A stretch of 64,000 nt of DNA. Origin: Isochrysis galbana. Lineage: Eukaryota > Haptophyta > Isochrysidales > Isochrysidaceae. The notes under the pieces were generated by a model. The model was not told where the DNA came from. It made no database searches and worked only from the letters and a program-made list of their open reading frames with translations. Positions 1-9,126 of the stretch are shown in pieces. The position numbers and the translations under genes were made by a program. Numbering within the stretch: position 1 is the first letter of the stretch; every line of letters starts with the position of its first letter. The stretch covers positions 2,781,801 through 2,845,800 of the forward strand of contig CM030931.1 of the NCBI GenBank assembly GCA_018136815.1. The letters are read 5' to 3'.

Positions 1-480
1 GGGGGCACGAGCCCCCCCCTCTCTCCACTCCTCCCCTGCCATGGGGGAGGAACCACTCATCCTCCTGGCACGCCTGATGGCTTGCCAGGAGGCCACTGCC
101 CTACTGACCCACTCCCTTCCCCACAGGATCGCCCCATTCGCCCATCCTGGCCCCTCGTGACCAGCCCATTGCTCCAACCCCCCCTCCCCCCCTGGTCGAC
201 AAGCAGACAGGTGCAGCGTGGGGGTCCCAGAGGCTCAGGAGCGCCAGCGAGGGGGAGGCAGGGGAGGCCAGGGCCCAGCCCCAGCCTCCTCTGCCCCCTG
301 AGCTGGCCTCCAGGAGCCTCCAGGTGCCGCCAGAGGGCAGCTGGAGGCCTGCCGCAGGCGCGCCATCGCGCGTGCCGCAGGAGAGGGGAGAGAGAGCGCG
401 GAGAAGGGGGTGGGCGGAGCGAGAGCTCCGCCCACCGAAAAATTGGTAAGTCCCGCTCCTGTTTATAGGATAAGTCGGGA
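1..480 (+). repeat. GC-rich dispersed repeat, family A (copy 1)
   Basis: This is a non-coding-looking, GC-rich repeat cut by the left window edge. The same blocks recur at 19080-19490 and 36690-37005 (opposite orientation) and at 46872-47660. Shared landmarks are a C-tract flanking GGCACGAGCC, the segment GGAACCAC followed by CACTC, a repeated GGCACGCCTGATGG block, and an end block reading CCTGCCCCCTGAGCTG. The open frames here are low-complexity proline, glycine and arginine translations, and I do not regard them as genes. Confidence 0.7.
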
Positions 481-720
481 CAGAGTCGGCCGCCCACTCG
501 GAGACACAGGAGGAAGGGGGGGAAAGATCACCGGGGGGGGGCCACCGGACCATATCTAAGCCCTTCACCCCTATCCCCCTAGTAGTGCACGGGGGGAGCC
601 GCCTTATGGCGGTGGGAGAAGGGCCGGGGGAGTGGGGGTGTAGAAAGTATGCTACGTGCTACGTGTAGTAGGTAGTGGTTCCATTCGCCGCGAGTGCGGT
701 AAGAAGATTAGAAGGTTTTT
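480..720 (-). repeat. Dispersed repeat, family A2 (copy 1)
   Basis: The reverse complement of this stretch matches 9530-9745 nearly throughout and 21180-21385 well. Landmarks, read on the minus strand, are a CCGCACTCGCGGC start, ACTACCTACTACACGTAGC, CTTTCTACACCCCC, GTGCACTACTAGGGGGAT, GGCTTAGATATGGTC and GGTGATCCGTTCCCC. Ends are clear from the three alignments, but I see no terminal inverted repeat or target duplication, so the class is unknown. Confidence 0.7.
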
Positions 721-950
721 TTTTATCTATCTTGTCGGCGAGGCGTCGCCAAAAGGCGTTGAGGGCCTCGGGTCTCCCTAATGATACCCCCAATATCGTT
801 GCGCACTCGCTGCTTTTCAGCCGCTTGTATCGCCTGAAAGCTTGCGGCGGGGCTTTTCTCTTCAGGGAGCCCCATCTGAGGCCTTCGAATTTCATGTCGT
901 TCAGTTTGCCGCACGAGGCGGTCGCGTATGACGTATGACAACAAGCGGCT
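720..950 (-). pseudogene. LINE reverse transcriptase fragment (thumb region)
   Basis: The minus strand reads ATILGVSLGRPEAL, NAFWRRLADKID. This matches the plus-strand fragment at 3120-3400, which reads TILGVPLGMPEAL, PFWAKLADKVD. The pattern LGxPLG followed by FWxxLxxK is the segment after the palm in non-LTR retrotransposon reverse transcriptases. The copy is short, shares DNA-level similarity with the 3.1-kb copy, and has no start codon or neighbouring catalytic motifs, so it is a dead fragment. Family level is fairly secure; clade is not. Confidence 0.6.
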
Positions 951-1219
951 GCTTAGAGCAAGTAAAAGAGAATGCCCGCCGAAGAAACGGCACCCCGCTT
1001 CCCACAGCAAGGGGATTGCATGCTCCCGTAACCTCTAGCAGTGCAAAGGTCTCATCGGCGCGAACGAACTTAAAATCTTGTCGCATTGGGCTCGCATTGG
1101 GCATCAACGGTAAACAGTTAACAGCAACACGTACACACAAAGGACACAGGCACGCCACGAGCAACAAGTGGCGTGCGCATGCATGTCGGTCTCATTCACC
1201 TGTAAGTCACAGATTCCGG
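951..1219. other. Intergenic, nothing recognised
   Basis: No gene, repeat copy or structured element was recognised between the LINE fragment and the 3' end of the GNAT-like gene. Confidence 0.5.
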
Positions 1220-1954
1220 TCACCTTCTGGTATAACCAAGTTCCCTGATCGCGGTCCCCCACTTGGCTCTAAACGTGTCCACATACCCTTCCATAAGAGT
1301 TCCCACACCGCCCCAGACAATCTGATCGCCAAAACTGCCAAAATCATCGCCCACTTCACGGAGGACTGAGAAGCCGAGACGGCGATAGTAACGGACAAGA
1401 GTTGCGTGCTGCTTCGGCGAATCCATGATCGCCAAGAGCTCTGCGCGGCGAGATCCGAAGGGGCATCTTTCGTTTATCCAGCAAGCGACCCCAACTGAAA
1501 GGATTAGCCCCAATCCATACTTGTCAAACTTGGGAATTTTAGCATATCTGTCTGCCTCGGGATTTAAACGCGAGCGCTGCCAATACCCCGAAAACCGGCG
1601 GATCTGGATGCTTTCCAAGTGTGCGACGCCGTTCGGTTGTGTGAAACCATTGCTAAAGCCTAGTAGACTAGGCTCGTTGTTGTCAGGTCCTTGCCATAGC
1701 AGCTCTAGTCGATACACAGGGCCCGTCTCCTGGATCCGCAATGTGCACCCGAGCCTTTTGGCTGCAGCTTGTACCTCCTCAAGCGTGACAAGCTCTTCAG
1801 ATGCAGCGGAGGATGCTGGGGACGACGAGCCCTGCAAGTTCGTGAAACGAGATTTGTGGCTTGATCGCACTCGCATAGGTGGCGACAGCAAGGCGCTCGA
1901 ATTGAGCGCTAACATAGAGAGCGCCAGCAGTGCGACCTGGCGTCGGAGAGACAT
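1220..1954 (-). CDS. Plastid-targeted GNAT-like protein
   Basis: A single-exon gene for 244 residues. The start is an ATG followed by a clear signal peptide (MSLRRQVALLALSML then ALNSSA) and a basic, serine-rich segment (residues about 24-45), the layout of bipartite plastid targeting in algae with complex plastids. The C-terminal half resembles the GNAT N-acetyltransferase fold: a hydrophobic strand LGLILSVGVACWI (about 147-160), then RRAELLAIMDSP, and the closing motif HATLVRYYRRLGF (about 183-196) typical of GNAT motif B. Acetyl-CoA binding is inferred from this motif only; the classic RxxGxG/A loop is not obvious, so the protein may be a divergent or non-catalytic member. No intron is needed. 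Codon use is strongly GC-biased like the other host genes. Substrate unknown. Confidence 0.7.
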   Translation of the reverse strand: MSLRRQVALLALSMLALNSSALLSPPMRVRSSHKSRFTNLQGSSSPASSAASEELVTLEEVQAAAKRLGCTLRIQETGPVYRLELLWQGPDNNEPSLLGFSNGFTQPNGVAHLESIQIRRFSGYWQRSRLNPEADRYAKIPKFDKYGLGLILSVGVACWINERCPFGSRRAELLAIMDSPKQHATLVRYYRRLGFSVLREVGDDFGSFGDQIVWGGVGTLMEGYVDTFRAKWGTAIRELGYTRR

Positions 1955-2276
1955 GCTGGGTCACGAGCCAAACAGTGTGCTGATAAACGTTGCACGGCGG
2001 ATGAAGTCTAGCGCGACCAGCTGCAAGGCCAGGTGCCCACGCAGTCAGCCACGCGAGCGCCCTCTGCACGGTGGAGGGTGGAGGGGAGCTTTTGGGGGGA
2101 ATTTTAGGGTGAGGGTACACGTAGAAAAATTGAACTAAGCTATTCGCAGTGTGGCTAGGCTATGTGCGACTGGAAGTGATAAATGCCTTAAAGGAATCTT
2201 AATGCCTTAAAGGCCTACACGCTCAGCTGAATGGGTATGGGAGGGAGGGAGAGCATCAAGAAGTCTCTATATTGGG
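1955..2276. other. Upstream region of the GNAT-like gene
   Basis: About 320 bases without a gene. It presumably holds the promoter of the leftward gene. A short direct duplication (AATGCCTTAAAGG, near 2180-2215) is the only structure seen. Confidence 0.4.
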
Positions 2277-3118
2277 TTAACCCTAGTACTTCCGTAGTCC
2301 GCGAGGCGGACGATCGGGACGTTTTTAGCACATATGGCTATATTGGAAGCCCCCAGGAGCCTCAGGAGAGCCCCAGGGGGCCTCCTGAGGCGAAATGGGG
2401 CCCCTCCTAGGCCTGGGTAGATGTCCCATTGATAAATTCGTCAATGATGCTTGGTTTTAGAAGCGCGGGAGAACGTTGCCACGAAAGGTTGGCGCGAGCC
2501 CGTTTCCCTCCTCTCCCCCCCTCCCCCGCCCTTTTCCCCCACGGGTCCTCTCCGTGACCAAACAACACCCCCTCCCTCCCTTTTTCACCTCTCGGTCTGA
2601 AATTCTTATCTATACACAGTCGCCCCCGTTCCCCGCTCCCTCCCCCCCCCCCCCCCCTCCCCTCCCCCTCCCGCGAACCACTTGCGCCACTTGCGAGACC
2701 CCCCCCACCACCACCACCACACCACCACCACTCACCATCCCAAAAGGCAAAAGGGCGTCTGTGGTTATGTTGGGTGCTCTGTGGAGAAACCCAAGCGACC
2801 CCAATATAGGTGTTTTGCCTGTCGGGATGGAGTAGGGGCGTACTACCATGTTCGGTGTTTCTTTGCGTGCCATCGGTGTCATCTTGAGTAGCATGGGGTT
2901 TTCCTCAATTTTTATCTGTTTTTGCATTTTCGTCGTTTTCGCACCTCATAAAAGTTTTAATAAAAGTGGTCACAACCTGATGCTCATGTGCCAGGCTGCT
3001 TAGGGAGTCCTAGCTTGCCTATGAGGAGGCCCTCCAGCCAAAAATATTGGTGTTAGGGGGCCTACCGCTCGCAGTGCCAACACCGTAAAAACAGCTTTTA
3101 CGGAAGTACTAGGGTTAA
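2277..3118. mobile_element. Non-autonomous piggyBac-like transposon
   Basis: The element occupies 2281-3114. It starts CCCTAGTACTTCCGTA and ends with the exact reverse complement, a perfect 16-bp terminal inverted repeat beginning CCCTAG. It is flanked on both sides by TTAA (2277-2280 and 3115-3118), the target duplication diagnostic of piggyBac transposases. At 834 bp it is far too short for a full transposase (usually about 550-600 residues) but keeps a C-terminal cysteine-rich segment on the plus strand. Ends and duplication are seen directly; family assignment rests on established TTAA/CCCTAG features. It interrupts repeat debris just upstream of a LINE fragment. Confidence 0.9.
2682..2891 (+). 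pseudogene. piggyBac transposase C-terminal cysteine-rich remnant
   Basis: The frame ends with about 45 residues carrying C-x3-C, then RCFACRDG, then YYHVRCFFACHRCH before a stop. This spacing of Cys and His pairs resembles the RING/PHD-like zinc domain that closes piggyBac transposases and binds the element ends. It lies inside the inverted repeats of the 2281-3114 element, in the position expected for the transposase 3' end. No catalytic DDD core remains. The upstream pyrimidine and CAC tracts are filler, so this is a relic rather than a gene. Confidence 0.6.
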
Positions 3119-3765
3119 ATTACACGAAAAAGCTACAGGAGGCAAGACAAACGAGAACAAATTCCAAGGCCCCCGGATGGGGGCGCAAAGAACCCGAAAG
3201 CCCCCGTGGGATATGCGGAGGTACAATTGGATAAACAACAACGAGTACCTAACGATATTAGGCGTTCCGCTAGGAATGCCGGAGGCGCTAAAACCCTTCT
3301 GGGCGAAACTAGCTGACAAAGTCGATGACAAAGTGGTCAGATTAGCGCCAGCCACCAAATATATGACGATATTACGATATTCGGAAGCGCAACTATAGTA
3401 AACTACATGATATACGGGACACCCAGATCCAGATATTGGCTACAGACGCTAGCCGCCCCGAAATGGTTTCACACGCGGATCCAAAGAGCCGCAAACGCTG
3501 TCCTCTGGACAAGCCCGCACACCAACAGACAACACAAGTGGGTCAAATACCCACACTATGCCATATACCACGAAAAAAGTGCGACAAGATCAATGGGGCT
3601 AGGGCTCCCGCACTGGCCGACCCACTATCAAGGCCCTACAATCTAAGTGGATACTAAACTATCTTAACGCGCGAAAAGCGCTATGGAAACACGCGCTCGA
3701 CGCATGGTTCTGCCGCACCGGACTAGGAAGGGGCGCTGTCCGCTGTCCTCTCCACGATCCCGATA
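3119..3765 (+). pseudogene. LINE reverse transcriptase C-terminal fragment
   Basis: Plus-strand frames, linked by frameshifts and stops, give in order KFQGPRMG-like sequence, RKPPWDMRRYNW, EYLTILGVPLG, PFWAKLADKVD, then a downstream segment with RIQRAANAVLW, HKWVKYP and GLGLPHWP, and finally WILNYLNARKALWKHALDAWF. This is the order found in the thumb and post-thumb region of non-LTR retrotransposon ORF2. The start abuts the piggyBac target site at 3115. Several stops show it is dead. It is homologous to the fragments at 720-950 and 6855-7095. Confidence 0.65.
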
Positions 3766-4052
3766 AAAACACTGACGGGCAGCCTGATGGGCTGACGAAT
3801 TGGGATGGCCCATAGGGCCTGAGGGCAATGAGGAAGGAGGCAGACCGGCGGCAGGCGCGGCGGAGGAGACGACTTCGGAGACGCTGACGGGCTGAGGCCC
3901 GTCAGCAGAGGAAGGCGGGCAGGCGGGCTTGAGCGAGGGCGAGGACGGCGGCGAGAGCGACATCGAGCGAGAGGCGAGAGGCGAGGGTGAGTGAGAGGAG
4001 GGCTGTGTTGGCAGGGGCTGGTGAGGCAAGGAGAGTTTGTAGGGTACGAGTG
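3766..4052. other. GC-rich stretch downstream of the gag-like frames
   Basis: Serine/proline-biased frames continue here on the minus strand without recognisable domains. It is probably the 3' part of the retroelement at 4053-6386. GAGAGCGA-type repeats sit near 4050-4090. Confidence 0.35.
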
Positions 4053-5213
4053 TTACGAGAGCGAGAGCGACGAGAGCGAGAGCGACAGATGGATAGGTAG
4101 CACCTGAGCTGGAGACTCAGGCGATCGGCTAGGGCGCAGAACAAGCTGCGCCGCCTCGGCAATATCTTTCGGCATTACGTGCGCGGCACCGTGAGCGGCG
4201 GCGCGTTGGAAAGCGAGATCGATAACGTACGAGAGGGTCTCGCCCTCCTTCAAGGAAGGGCGAGTGCGCGCGAGATGTATGAGCAAATCTTCAGCGGCCG
4301 GAACCAAAGTCAGGCACACTGAAAGCTGACAAAGCGGAACGACAGCGGAAACGGAAACGGGACTGCGAGTGACCGGAATGGACGGAGACGCGGCGGCCAA
4401 GGTGCGAACCATCTGAAAAGAACGGGACACGACGGCCGGAAGAGAGTCGGACGAGAATAGAGCGGGTCGAGAACGGAACAATCGGCGGAATGCGCGTTGC
4501 ACGACGGAGGGTATGTTGGCGAACACCCCTTCGTCAGCTAAGGAAGATTCATCAAACAAGCTAGTCGGTAGCGGTCGCCAACCCAATCGGGTTGGTGCAA
4601 CCATCGTAGGCGGCGCGAGCCAACGGCGAACAGCGAGGGTGTAGGCCACCGTCCATCCGGAGGGGCTAACCTCGCTAGCACGGCCAAGGCAGCTTAAAGG
4701 CGAGTCTCGAGGGAACGAATTGGCCAGTCCATCCAGGATTTGACTGGCGACAGCAGACGGATCGGCAGCGACGGAGCTCAAGGCAAGAATTAGCGTTGAG
4801 CGCTCGAAATCGAGAGCATTGAACGAATGATTCGAGAACGACGAGAGCGACGAAGGAGGTAGCGAACGAACGGCGAGAGAGAACGGGACTCCCGGAGTCG
4901 AGTCGTCCCCACCACATATGAGCAGATGAGGGTGACTCCGGATCGATTGAACGACTGAAACGAAAACGCGAACTTCGGGAACGACGGGATCGCAACCTAG
5001 GGTAGTATCCCCAGGTTGGAACGACAACAAGAAGGCTTTGCTCAGCCGTCCGAGGGACGGCGAGCTCGTAGATCGGAGAGGCGAAACGTTAGAGGTACGA
5101 AATGAAACGCGAACGGGAGTGACAGAAGTATCGAGAAGCGAAAGGGGTGGCGGTCCAGGCCGCCGAGGAATTGAGAAGTCAACGAAGCATATGGCGGCGG
5201 CCTCGCCTATTCC
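4053..5213 (-). CDS. Downstream frame of gag-like retroelement (pol part?)
   Basis: After an in-frame TAG at 5214-5216 the same minus-strand frame stays open for about 387 codons to 4053, starting GIGEAAAICFVDFSIP. I recognise no protease, reverse transcriptase or integrase motif in it. A stretch with HPHLLICGGDDS and a C-terminal segment with YVIDLAFQRAAAHGAA are the most ordered parts. Frame continuity with the upstream gag-like frame, matching composition and lack of other starts suggest either stop-codon readthrough or one frame broken by a nonsense change. Function unknown. Confidence 0.4.
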   Translation of the reverse strand, partial: GIGEAAAICFVDFSIPRRPGPPPLSLLDTSVTPVRVSFRTSNVSPLRSTSSPSLGRLSKAFLLSFQPGDTTLGCDPVVPEVRVFVSVVQSIRSHPHLLICGGDDSTPGVPFSLAVRSLPPSSLSSFSNHSFNALDFERSTLILALSSVAADPSAVASQILDGLANSFPRDSPLSCLGRASEVSPSGWTVAYTLAVRRWLAPPTMVAPTRLGWRPLPTSLFDESSLADEGVFANIPSVVQRAFRRLFRSRPALFSSDSLPAVVSRSFQMVRTLAAASPSIPVTRSPVSVSAVVPLCQLSVCLTLVPAAEDLLIHLARTRPSLKEGETLSYVIDLAFQRAAAHGAAHVMPKDIAEAAQLVLRPSRSPESPAQVLPIHLSLSLSSLSLS

Positions 5214-6386
5214 CTAACGGCGGTTGCGGCCGAGGACGACGAGACGACGAAGGTAGGCGCGGTGGGCGTCGGGGATCTCCGGCTCGCCCTCGCAAAGGAA
5301 GCGGATGAACGGCTGGCAGTAGTACGGCGAATGGGCGCCATCGCCTGTCCCATATCGCCAATTGTCGGGGTGGTCGGGACGGGCCGTATCGTGATCGGGA
5401 GGAGCGGGGCGGAAGGCACAATAGGCACAGCCGGTGGCTGTGGTCCATACACCGCCCTCAGACGTAGGGCGCTGCGTGCGGGGCACCTTCATAGACGCGT
5501 CGGTCGGACGGGCCCTGGCGAATGAAGCAGCCAGGTCAGCGTGCCCACAGTAGCGTGACATCGGGTCGAAATCTACCTTAGCATTACGCCAAGATTCCAA
5601 ATCCCATTTGGCGCCCTCGGGATGGCCGAGGTTGTCCGAAGGCGGCGCGCAGCGGCGGCTCTTTTGCGATGGCGGTGTGTCGAGAGGTGGGAGTCCACCC
5701 TCCAACTTGGGAGGCGGCTCCCTGGTGTGGTCGGTGCGTCCCTGGTGGGACCGATCTCCATTGCGATTATTTCGAGTATCGGAGCCGCGGCCGCTTCCTG
5801 AGGTAGCGGCCGAGGGTTTGTCGCTTTTGTCCGGAGCTGGCTTCGAGGAACCCAGGCGGTCCTTAACCATCCGGACGACGTCGTCGATGTGGGCGATTGT
5901 GAGCGGACCGTCCGCCTGCTTGCTGCTCCGCGAAGCCTCAGCACGTGCCTGCTCCGCTGGAGCCAGCACCATGCGCGCGATCGAGATGCAAGACAGCGAG
6001 TGATGCGGCGCGTCTCCGGCGGCAACCGCCTCTATGCCTCGCTTCCACGCTTTGAGGAACTCGAACGAGTTCTCCGCTCCCCGTGCGCGGTCGCTTTCGT
6101 CGGCTTTGACGCAGGTGTCGAATCTCTCGTTGATTTCGTGCGTGAAGGCAGGGAACTTGAAGACGTTAGCTGCCGTCACCGTCGGGTCATTCATTTTGCG
6201 AACGAAGGCGTCGGTCACGCGAGTGGCCAGCGGCTGCGAACGAGCGGCGCGAGCACACGCGAGACGCGAGCGTTGCGCGTGTGTGTGCTGCTCGGCCAGG
6301 CGTGCCGTGTGGCGTGATGGCAGCGGGCCTGGGGCCTGGGGTCGGTAGGCGGGAGTAGGAGGCAGGAGCAGGCCTTCGGCCTTCAC
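5214..6386 (-). CDS. Gag-like protein of a retroelement
   Basis: A 390-codon minus-strand frame. The N-terminal 60 residues are Ala/Arg/Pro-rich. Residues about 65-160 are helical, with FKFPAFTHEINERFDTC and FEFLKAWKRGIEAVAAG, resembling a retroelement capsid. A hydrophilic Ser/Asp/Arg linker follows. The C-terminal third has paired cysteines and histidines (MSRYCGHADL, GCAYCAFRPAPPDHD, YYCQPF) that could form a zinc-binding nucleic-acid module. No cellular gene family fits. I call it gag-like from architecture and from the readthrough-like frame behind it, not from a recognised domain. It could instead be a fast-evolving host gene. Confidence 0.45.
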   Translation of the reverse strand: MKAEGLLLPPTPAYRPQAPGPLPSRHTARLAEQHTHAQRSRLACARAARSQPLATRVTDAFVRKMNDPTVTAANVFKFPAFTHEINERFDTCVKADESDRARGAENSFEFLKAWKRGIEAVAAGDAPHHSLSCISIARMVLAPAEQARAEASRSSKQADGPLTIAHIDDVVRMVKDRLGSSKPAPDKSDKPSAATSGSGRGSDTRNNRNGDRSHQGRTDHTREPPPKLEGGLPPLDTPPSQKSRRCAPPSDNLGHPEGAKWDLESWRNAKVDFDPMSRYCGHADLAASFARARPTDASMKVPRTQRPTSEGGVWTTATGCAYCAFRPAPPDHDTARPDHPDNWRYGTGDGAHSPYYCQPFIRFLCEGEPEIPDAHRAYLRRLVVLGRNRR

Positions 6387-6854
6387 CTCTGCGCATCGTC
6401 TTGCCCGCCGTCTGTGTCTGTCGCGATCATCTACAATATTACATATTCAGCCACTTCATTCACGTATCCACCATCTACTTTCTATTTCTATGGGACATCG
6501 CTGGTGCGACCCCCTAGCAAGCCACGAGCCCCTCAATGGTTTTGTTTTCTTGATGGGGGGTTTTGTTTTCGCTCAGGCGCCCCTCGACCACCCAAATATC
6601 CGTCAAGTATCCAAGGCTCCCACCCAAATTCCAAATATCCAGGAGATATCTAATCCTGCCAAAATCTGCCCAAATATCCAATGGATATATCCGGATATTT
6701 CTGCCAACCCCTAGCCCTGTGTGGTCGGTGGCCCCCTTTGGTATCTTTTACTTTTAAAACTTGTGATGAAGTAACAGGATGCGCGGCGCGCCGCGCCGCG
6801 GTCTCATCCTCATGCCACAGGAGGCCGCGCATCGGCCTCCCTGTGATAATAGTT
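6387..6854. repeat. Non-coding, AAATATCC-rich stretch
   Basis: Between 6590 and 6710 the 8-mer AAATATCC or a close variant occurs several times, ending in a self-complementary run ATCCAATGGATATATCCGGAT. No gene seen. The similar AAATTTCG-rich ends of the hAT element at 32.6-33.6 kb suggest this may be the edge of another element, but I could not find its partner end. Confidence 0.4.
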
Positions 6855-7095
6855 AAAGTATTCGTCGTTGTTTATCTAGTTGAATTTCCTCATACCCCAC
6901 GGGGGCTTACGGGGTCTTTGGGAACCCATTCTCAGTCCTTGGAATTTGTTAGCGTTGGTCTTGCCGCCCGTCGCTTTCTCGTGCAGTTCCACGTTCCACC
7001 CATTGTAGATTGTAGGGATCTCTGCAGGCTCATACAGTCGCGCGCTATCAGCGCCGTGTCGTCGGCGAATTGGCTTATCTTTAGGCTATAACCAT
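6855..7095 (-). pseudogene. LINE reverse transcriptase fragment with FADD motif
   Basis: The minus strand reads SLKISQFADDTALIARDC, the catalytic F/YxDD box of a non-LTR reverse transcriptase. After frame slips it continues GGKTNANKFQGLRMGSQR and RKPPWGMRKFN, the segment that directly precedes the LGxPLG block kept at 3120-3400 and 720-950. DNA similarity to 3150-3220 is clear. No surrounding ORF1 or endonuclease is present, so this is an isolated dead fragment. Confidence 0.75.
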
Positions 7096-7390
7096 TTAGG
7101 TTTACGGTTTACGCCGCTTATGTCGTCGTCGCCGTTGGTTGATAGCACGGGTGAGTGCCTCCGTGGTTAGGAGAAACGTGCAGTCTTCGGGCAGCTGGAA
7201 CACGTACTCCGAAGGCTGTGCCGAAAGACACTCTTTAGCGCACAAGAAGAGCGAGGCGAGGGTGGCTAGTTGTGGAATGGCGGACGGAATCCCTGCTGCG
7301 GGCGGCGGCGAGACCGGAATTCGGACGATGGTATATACCAGGGCGATAAGGTGCGGCGGAGTCCTCAACAGCGCCTCACTACGCTAATTC

Positions 7391-7449
7391 ATTGGAACGG
7401 TTCCAATAGACATCTCCACAGCGCGACTTGTTGAGAGGCGCTGTGGAGA
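7391..7449. other. Two adjacent inverted repeats
   Basis: ATTGGAAC-G-GTTCCAAT (7391-7407) is a palindrome with one central base. It is followed by a perfect 12-bp stem, TCTCCACAGCGC (7413-7424) and GCGCTGTGGAGA (7438-7449), with a 13-base loop. Both are exact. They lie in a gene-free interval about 770 bases upstream of BRX1. Role unknown: RNA structure, transposon end or replication-associated hairpin are all possible. Confidence 0.6.
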
Positions 7450-8217
7450 ACCTCTTGAGACCCTGTTGCGGCCGTGCAAAAACGCAAAAACCCTCGGATG
7501 AGTCATCCCGGATGAGAGTTTTTTGAGTTTTATCGTAGACTGTCGTCCGTCGTCCGTATAGTCCCGTGAGCCGTGACGAGTATTATGGATCCGCCCCGAT
7601 CTCGTGTCTCGTCCATCGTCCTCGTCTACGCACTAGTAGTCTACGCTCTACGCGTGTCGCTAGCTCATGCTACAACTACAATTCATCACTCATCACTCAT
7701 CACATTCTCGCTACTTGTACTTGCTACTTGCTACTCGCCTACTACTACTACTATCTTGTCTATGCACTATGGACTATGGGCGCATATAGCTATGCCTCAC
7801 ACCGGGCACACCAGATGTGCCCCATGCGCCATGCCCGTGCCCTGTGCCCATGCCCATGCCTTACTAAACGTTGCGCTCTTGCACCTGTCACCTGTCATCT
7901 GTCCCTGTCGCACCCTCACCCTGTCCGCTTGTAGCTTGTAGCCCAACATGTTCGCTCCTCATAGCCATAACCGTCAAACTATCATTGCAGGACTGTGTAG
8001 CCGGTAATTTATTATTTATGTGGCGAAAAACATGCTGCGTTGGTACCGGTACCATGCTCCTAGTTCTAGTTCTGCTATTTTGTTGTAATGTGTAGTGTGC
8101 AGCGTCAACAGAAAGCTATTCTTAGTGCTAGTACTACGAGTTGTCACAGGGATACAGGGATATCTCTTCCCCTGCCGGGGAATAGTCGGTCGCTCTCCGT
8201 GAGGCGACGACGCGCTC
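7450..8217. promoter_or_regulatory. Upstream region of BRX1
   Basis: No gene seen. 7560-7960 is cryptically simple sequence (repeated CTCATCA, CTACT and GCCC/ATG-type words). The last 50 bases before the BRX1 ATG are GC-rich. I can identify no TATA box or initiator with confidence, so promoter status is by position only. Confidence 0.35.
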
Positions 8218-9126
8218 ATGGGGAGGAAGCGAGCCAGCAAGCTCGAGCCCAAGAGTGAGGGCGAGAGCGAGGAGGAGATGGTGGCCGAGACGTCGGTAAG
8301 CGAATCATCAGCCTACCCGAGCGTCCTCCGTCGTAGCACGCACACGCGCAAGAAGGTGCTCGTCATCTGCTCTCGCGGTGTCACCACCCACTTTATCGAG
8401 CTGATGGAGGATGTGCTCAAGCTGCTGCCCCACGCGAAGAAAGACCCCAAGTTCGACAAGCGTGAGCCGCTCTCCTCACTCAATGAGATCGCAGAGCTCG
8501 CCGGCTGCCGCTACGCTATCTACTTCGAGTCGCGCAAGATGCAAGACCTCTTCATGTGGACCTCTGCAGTTGACGTCGGAGGGCCATCCGCTAAGTTCCT
8601 TGTGCAACAGATTAAGCCCATGAAGGACTTGCGATTGACTGGCAACTGCCTGCTCGGATCCCGGCCAATCGTGTCCTTCGACTCCTCGTTCGACGACACG
8701 GCCCATGGCGCCCTCCTCAAGTCTCTATTTGGACAAATATTCTCCACACCTAAAGGCCACCCACGATCAAAACCTTTTCACGACCATGTGCTTCACTTCT
8801 CGTACATCCGCGGTAAGGTCGTTGCTCGCCACTACCAAGTCCTACCTCCCCTAGACGGCACTCGCGGCGGTGAGGACTCTCTGGTCGAGATTGGGCCGCG
8901 GTTTACTCTGCTTCCCATCAGGATTTTTGCTGGCTCGTTCGGCGGTGAGACATTGTACGCCAATTCTGACTATGTATCACCGAACGAGACACGGTCGGCT
9001 CTGAAGCGGAAGTCATCGAAAACGACTATTGGGCATGTCAGGCAAAAGGAAAAGCGTCGCAAGCGCATCAACGAGGACGGCTTTGCCGATCTTCCGCAGG
9101 ATGAGTTTAAGGACATCTTCATTTGA
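8218..9126 (+). CDS. BRX1: Ribosome biogenesis protein BRX1 (Brix domain)
   Basis: An intronless gene for 302 residues. BRX1 is a nucleolar Brix-domain RNA-binding factor required for 60S subunit assembly. After an acidic/basic N-terminus (about 1-42) the Brix domain runs from KVLVICSRGVTTHFIELMED to about residue 250. Diagnostic blocks are YFESRKMQDLFMW, GPSAKFLVQ, LTGNCLLGSRPIVSFD, QIFSTPKGHPRSKPF, DHVLHFSYI, EIGPRFTLLPIRIFAGSFGG and TLYANSDYVSPN, all at the expected order and spacing for BRX1 rather than PPAN, IMP4 or RPF1. The C-terminal tail is Lys/Arg-rich, as in orthologues. Length fits the family. The ATG at 8218 is the first in frame. This is the most securely identified gene in the window. 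Confidence 0.96.
   Translation: MGRKRASKLEPKSEGESEEEMVAETSVSESSAYPSVLRRSTHTRKKVLVICSRGVTTHFIELMEDVLKLLPHAKKDPKFDKREPLSSLNEIAELAGCRYAIYFESRKMQDLFMWTSAVDVGGPSAKFLVQQIKPMKDLRLTGNCLLGSRPIVSFDSSFDDTAHGALLKSLFGQIFSTPKGHPRSKPFHDHVLHFSYIRGKVVARHYQVLPPLDGTRGGEDSLVEIGPRFTLLPIRIFAGSFGGETLYANSDYVSPNETRSALKRKSSKTTIGHVRQKEKRRKRINEDGFADLPQDEFKDIFI

Noticed and set aside
1425..2138. Plus-strand frame of about 237 codons
   Set aside because: Antisense to the GNAT-like gene; the minus strand has the signal peptide and GNAT motif.
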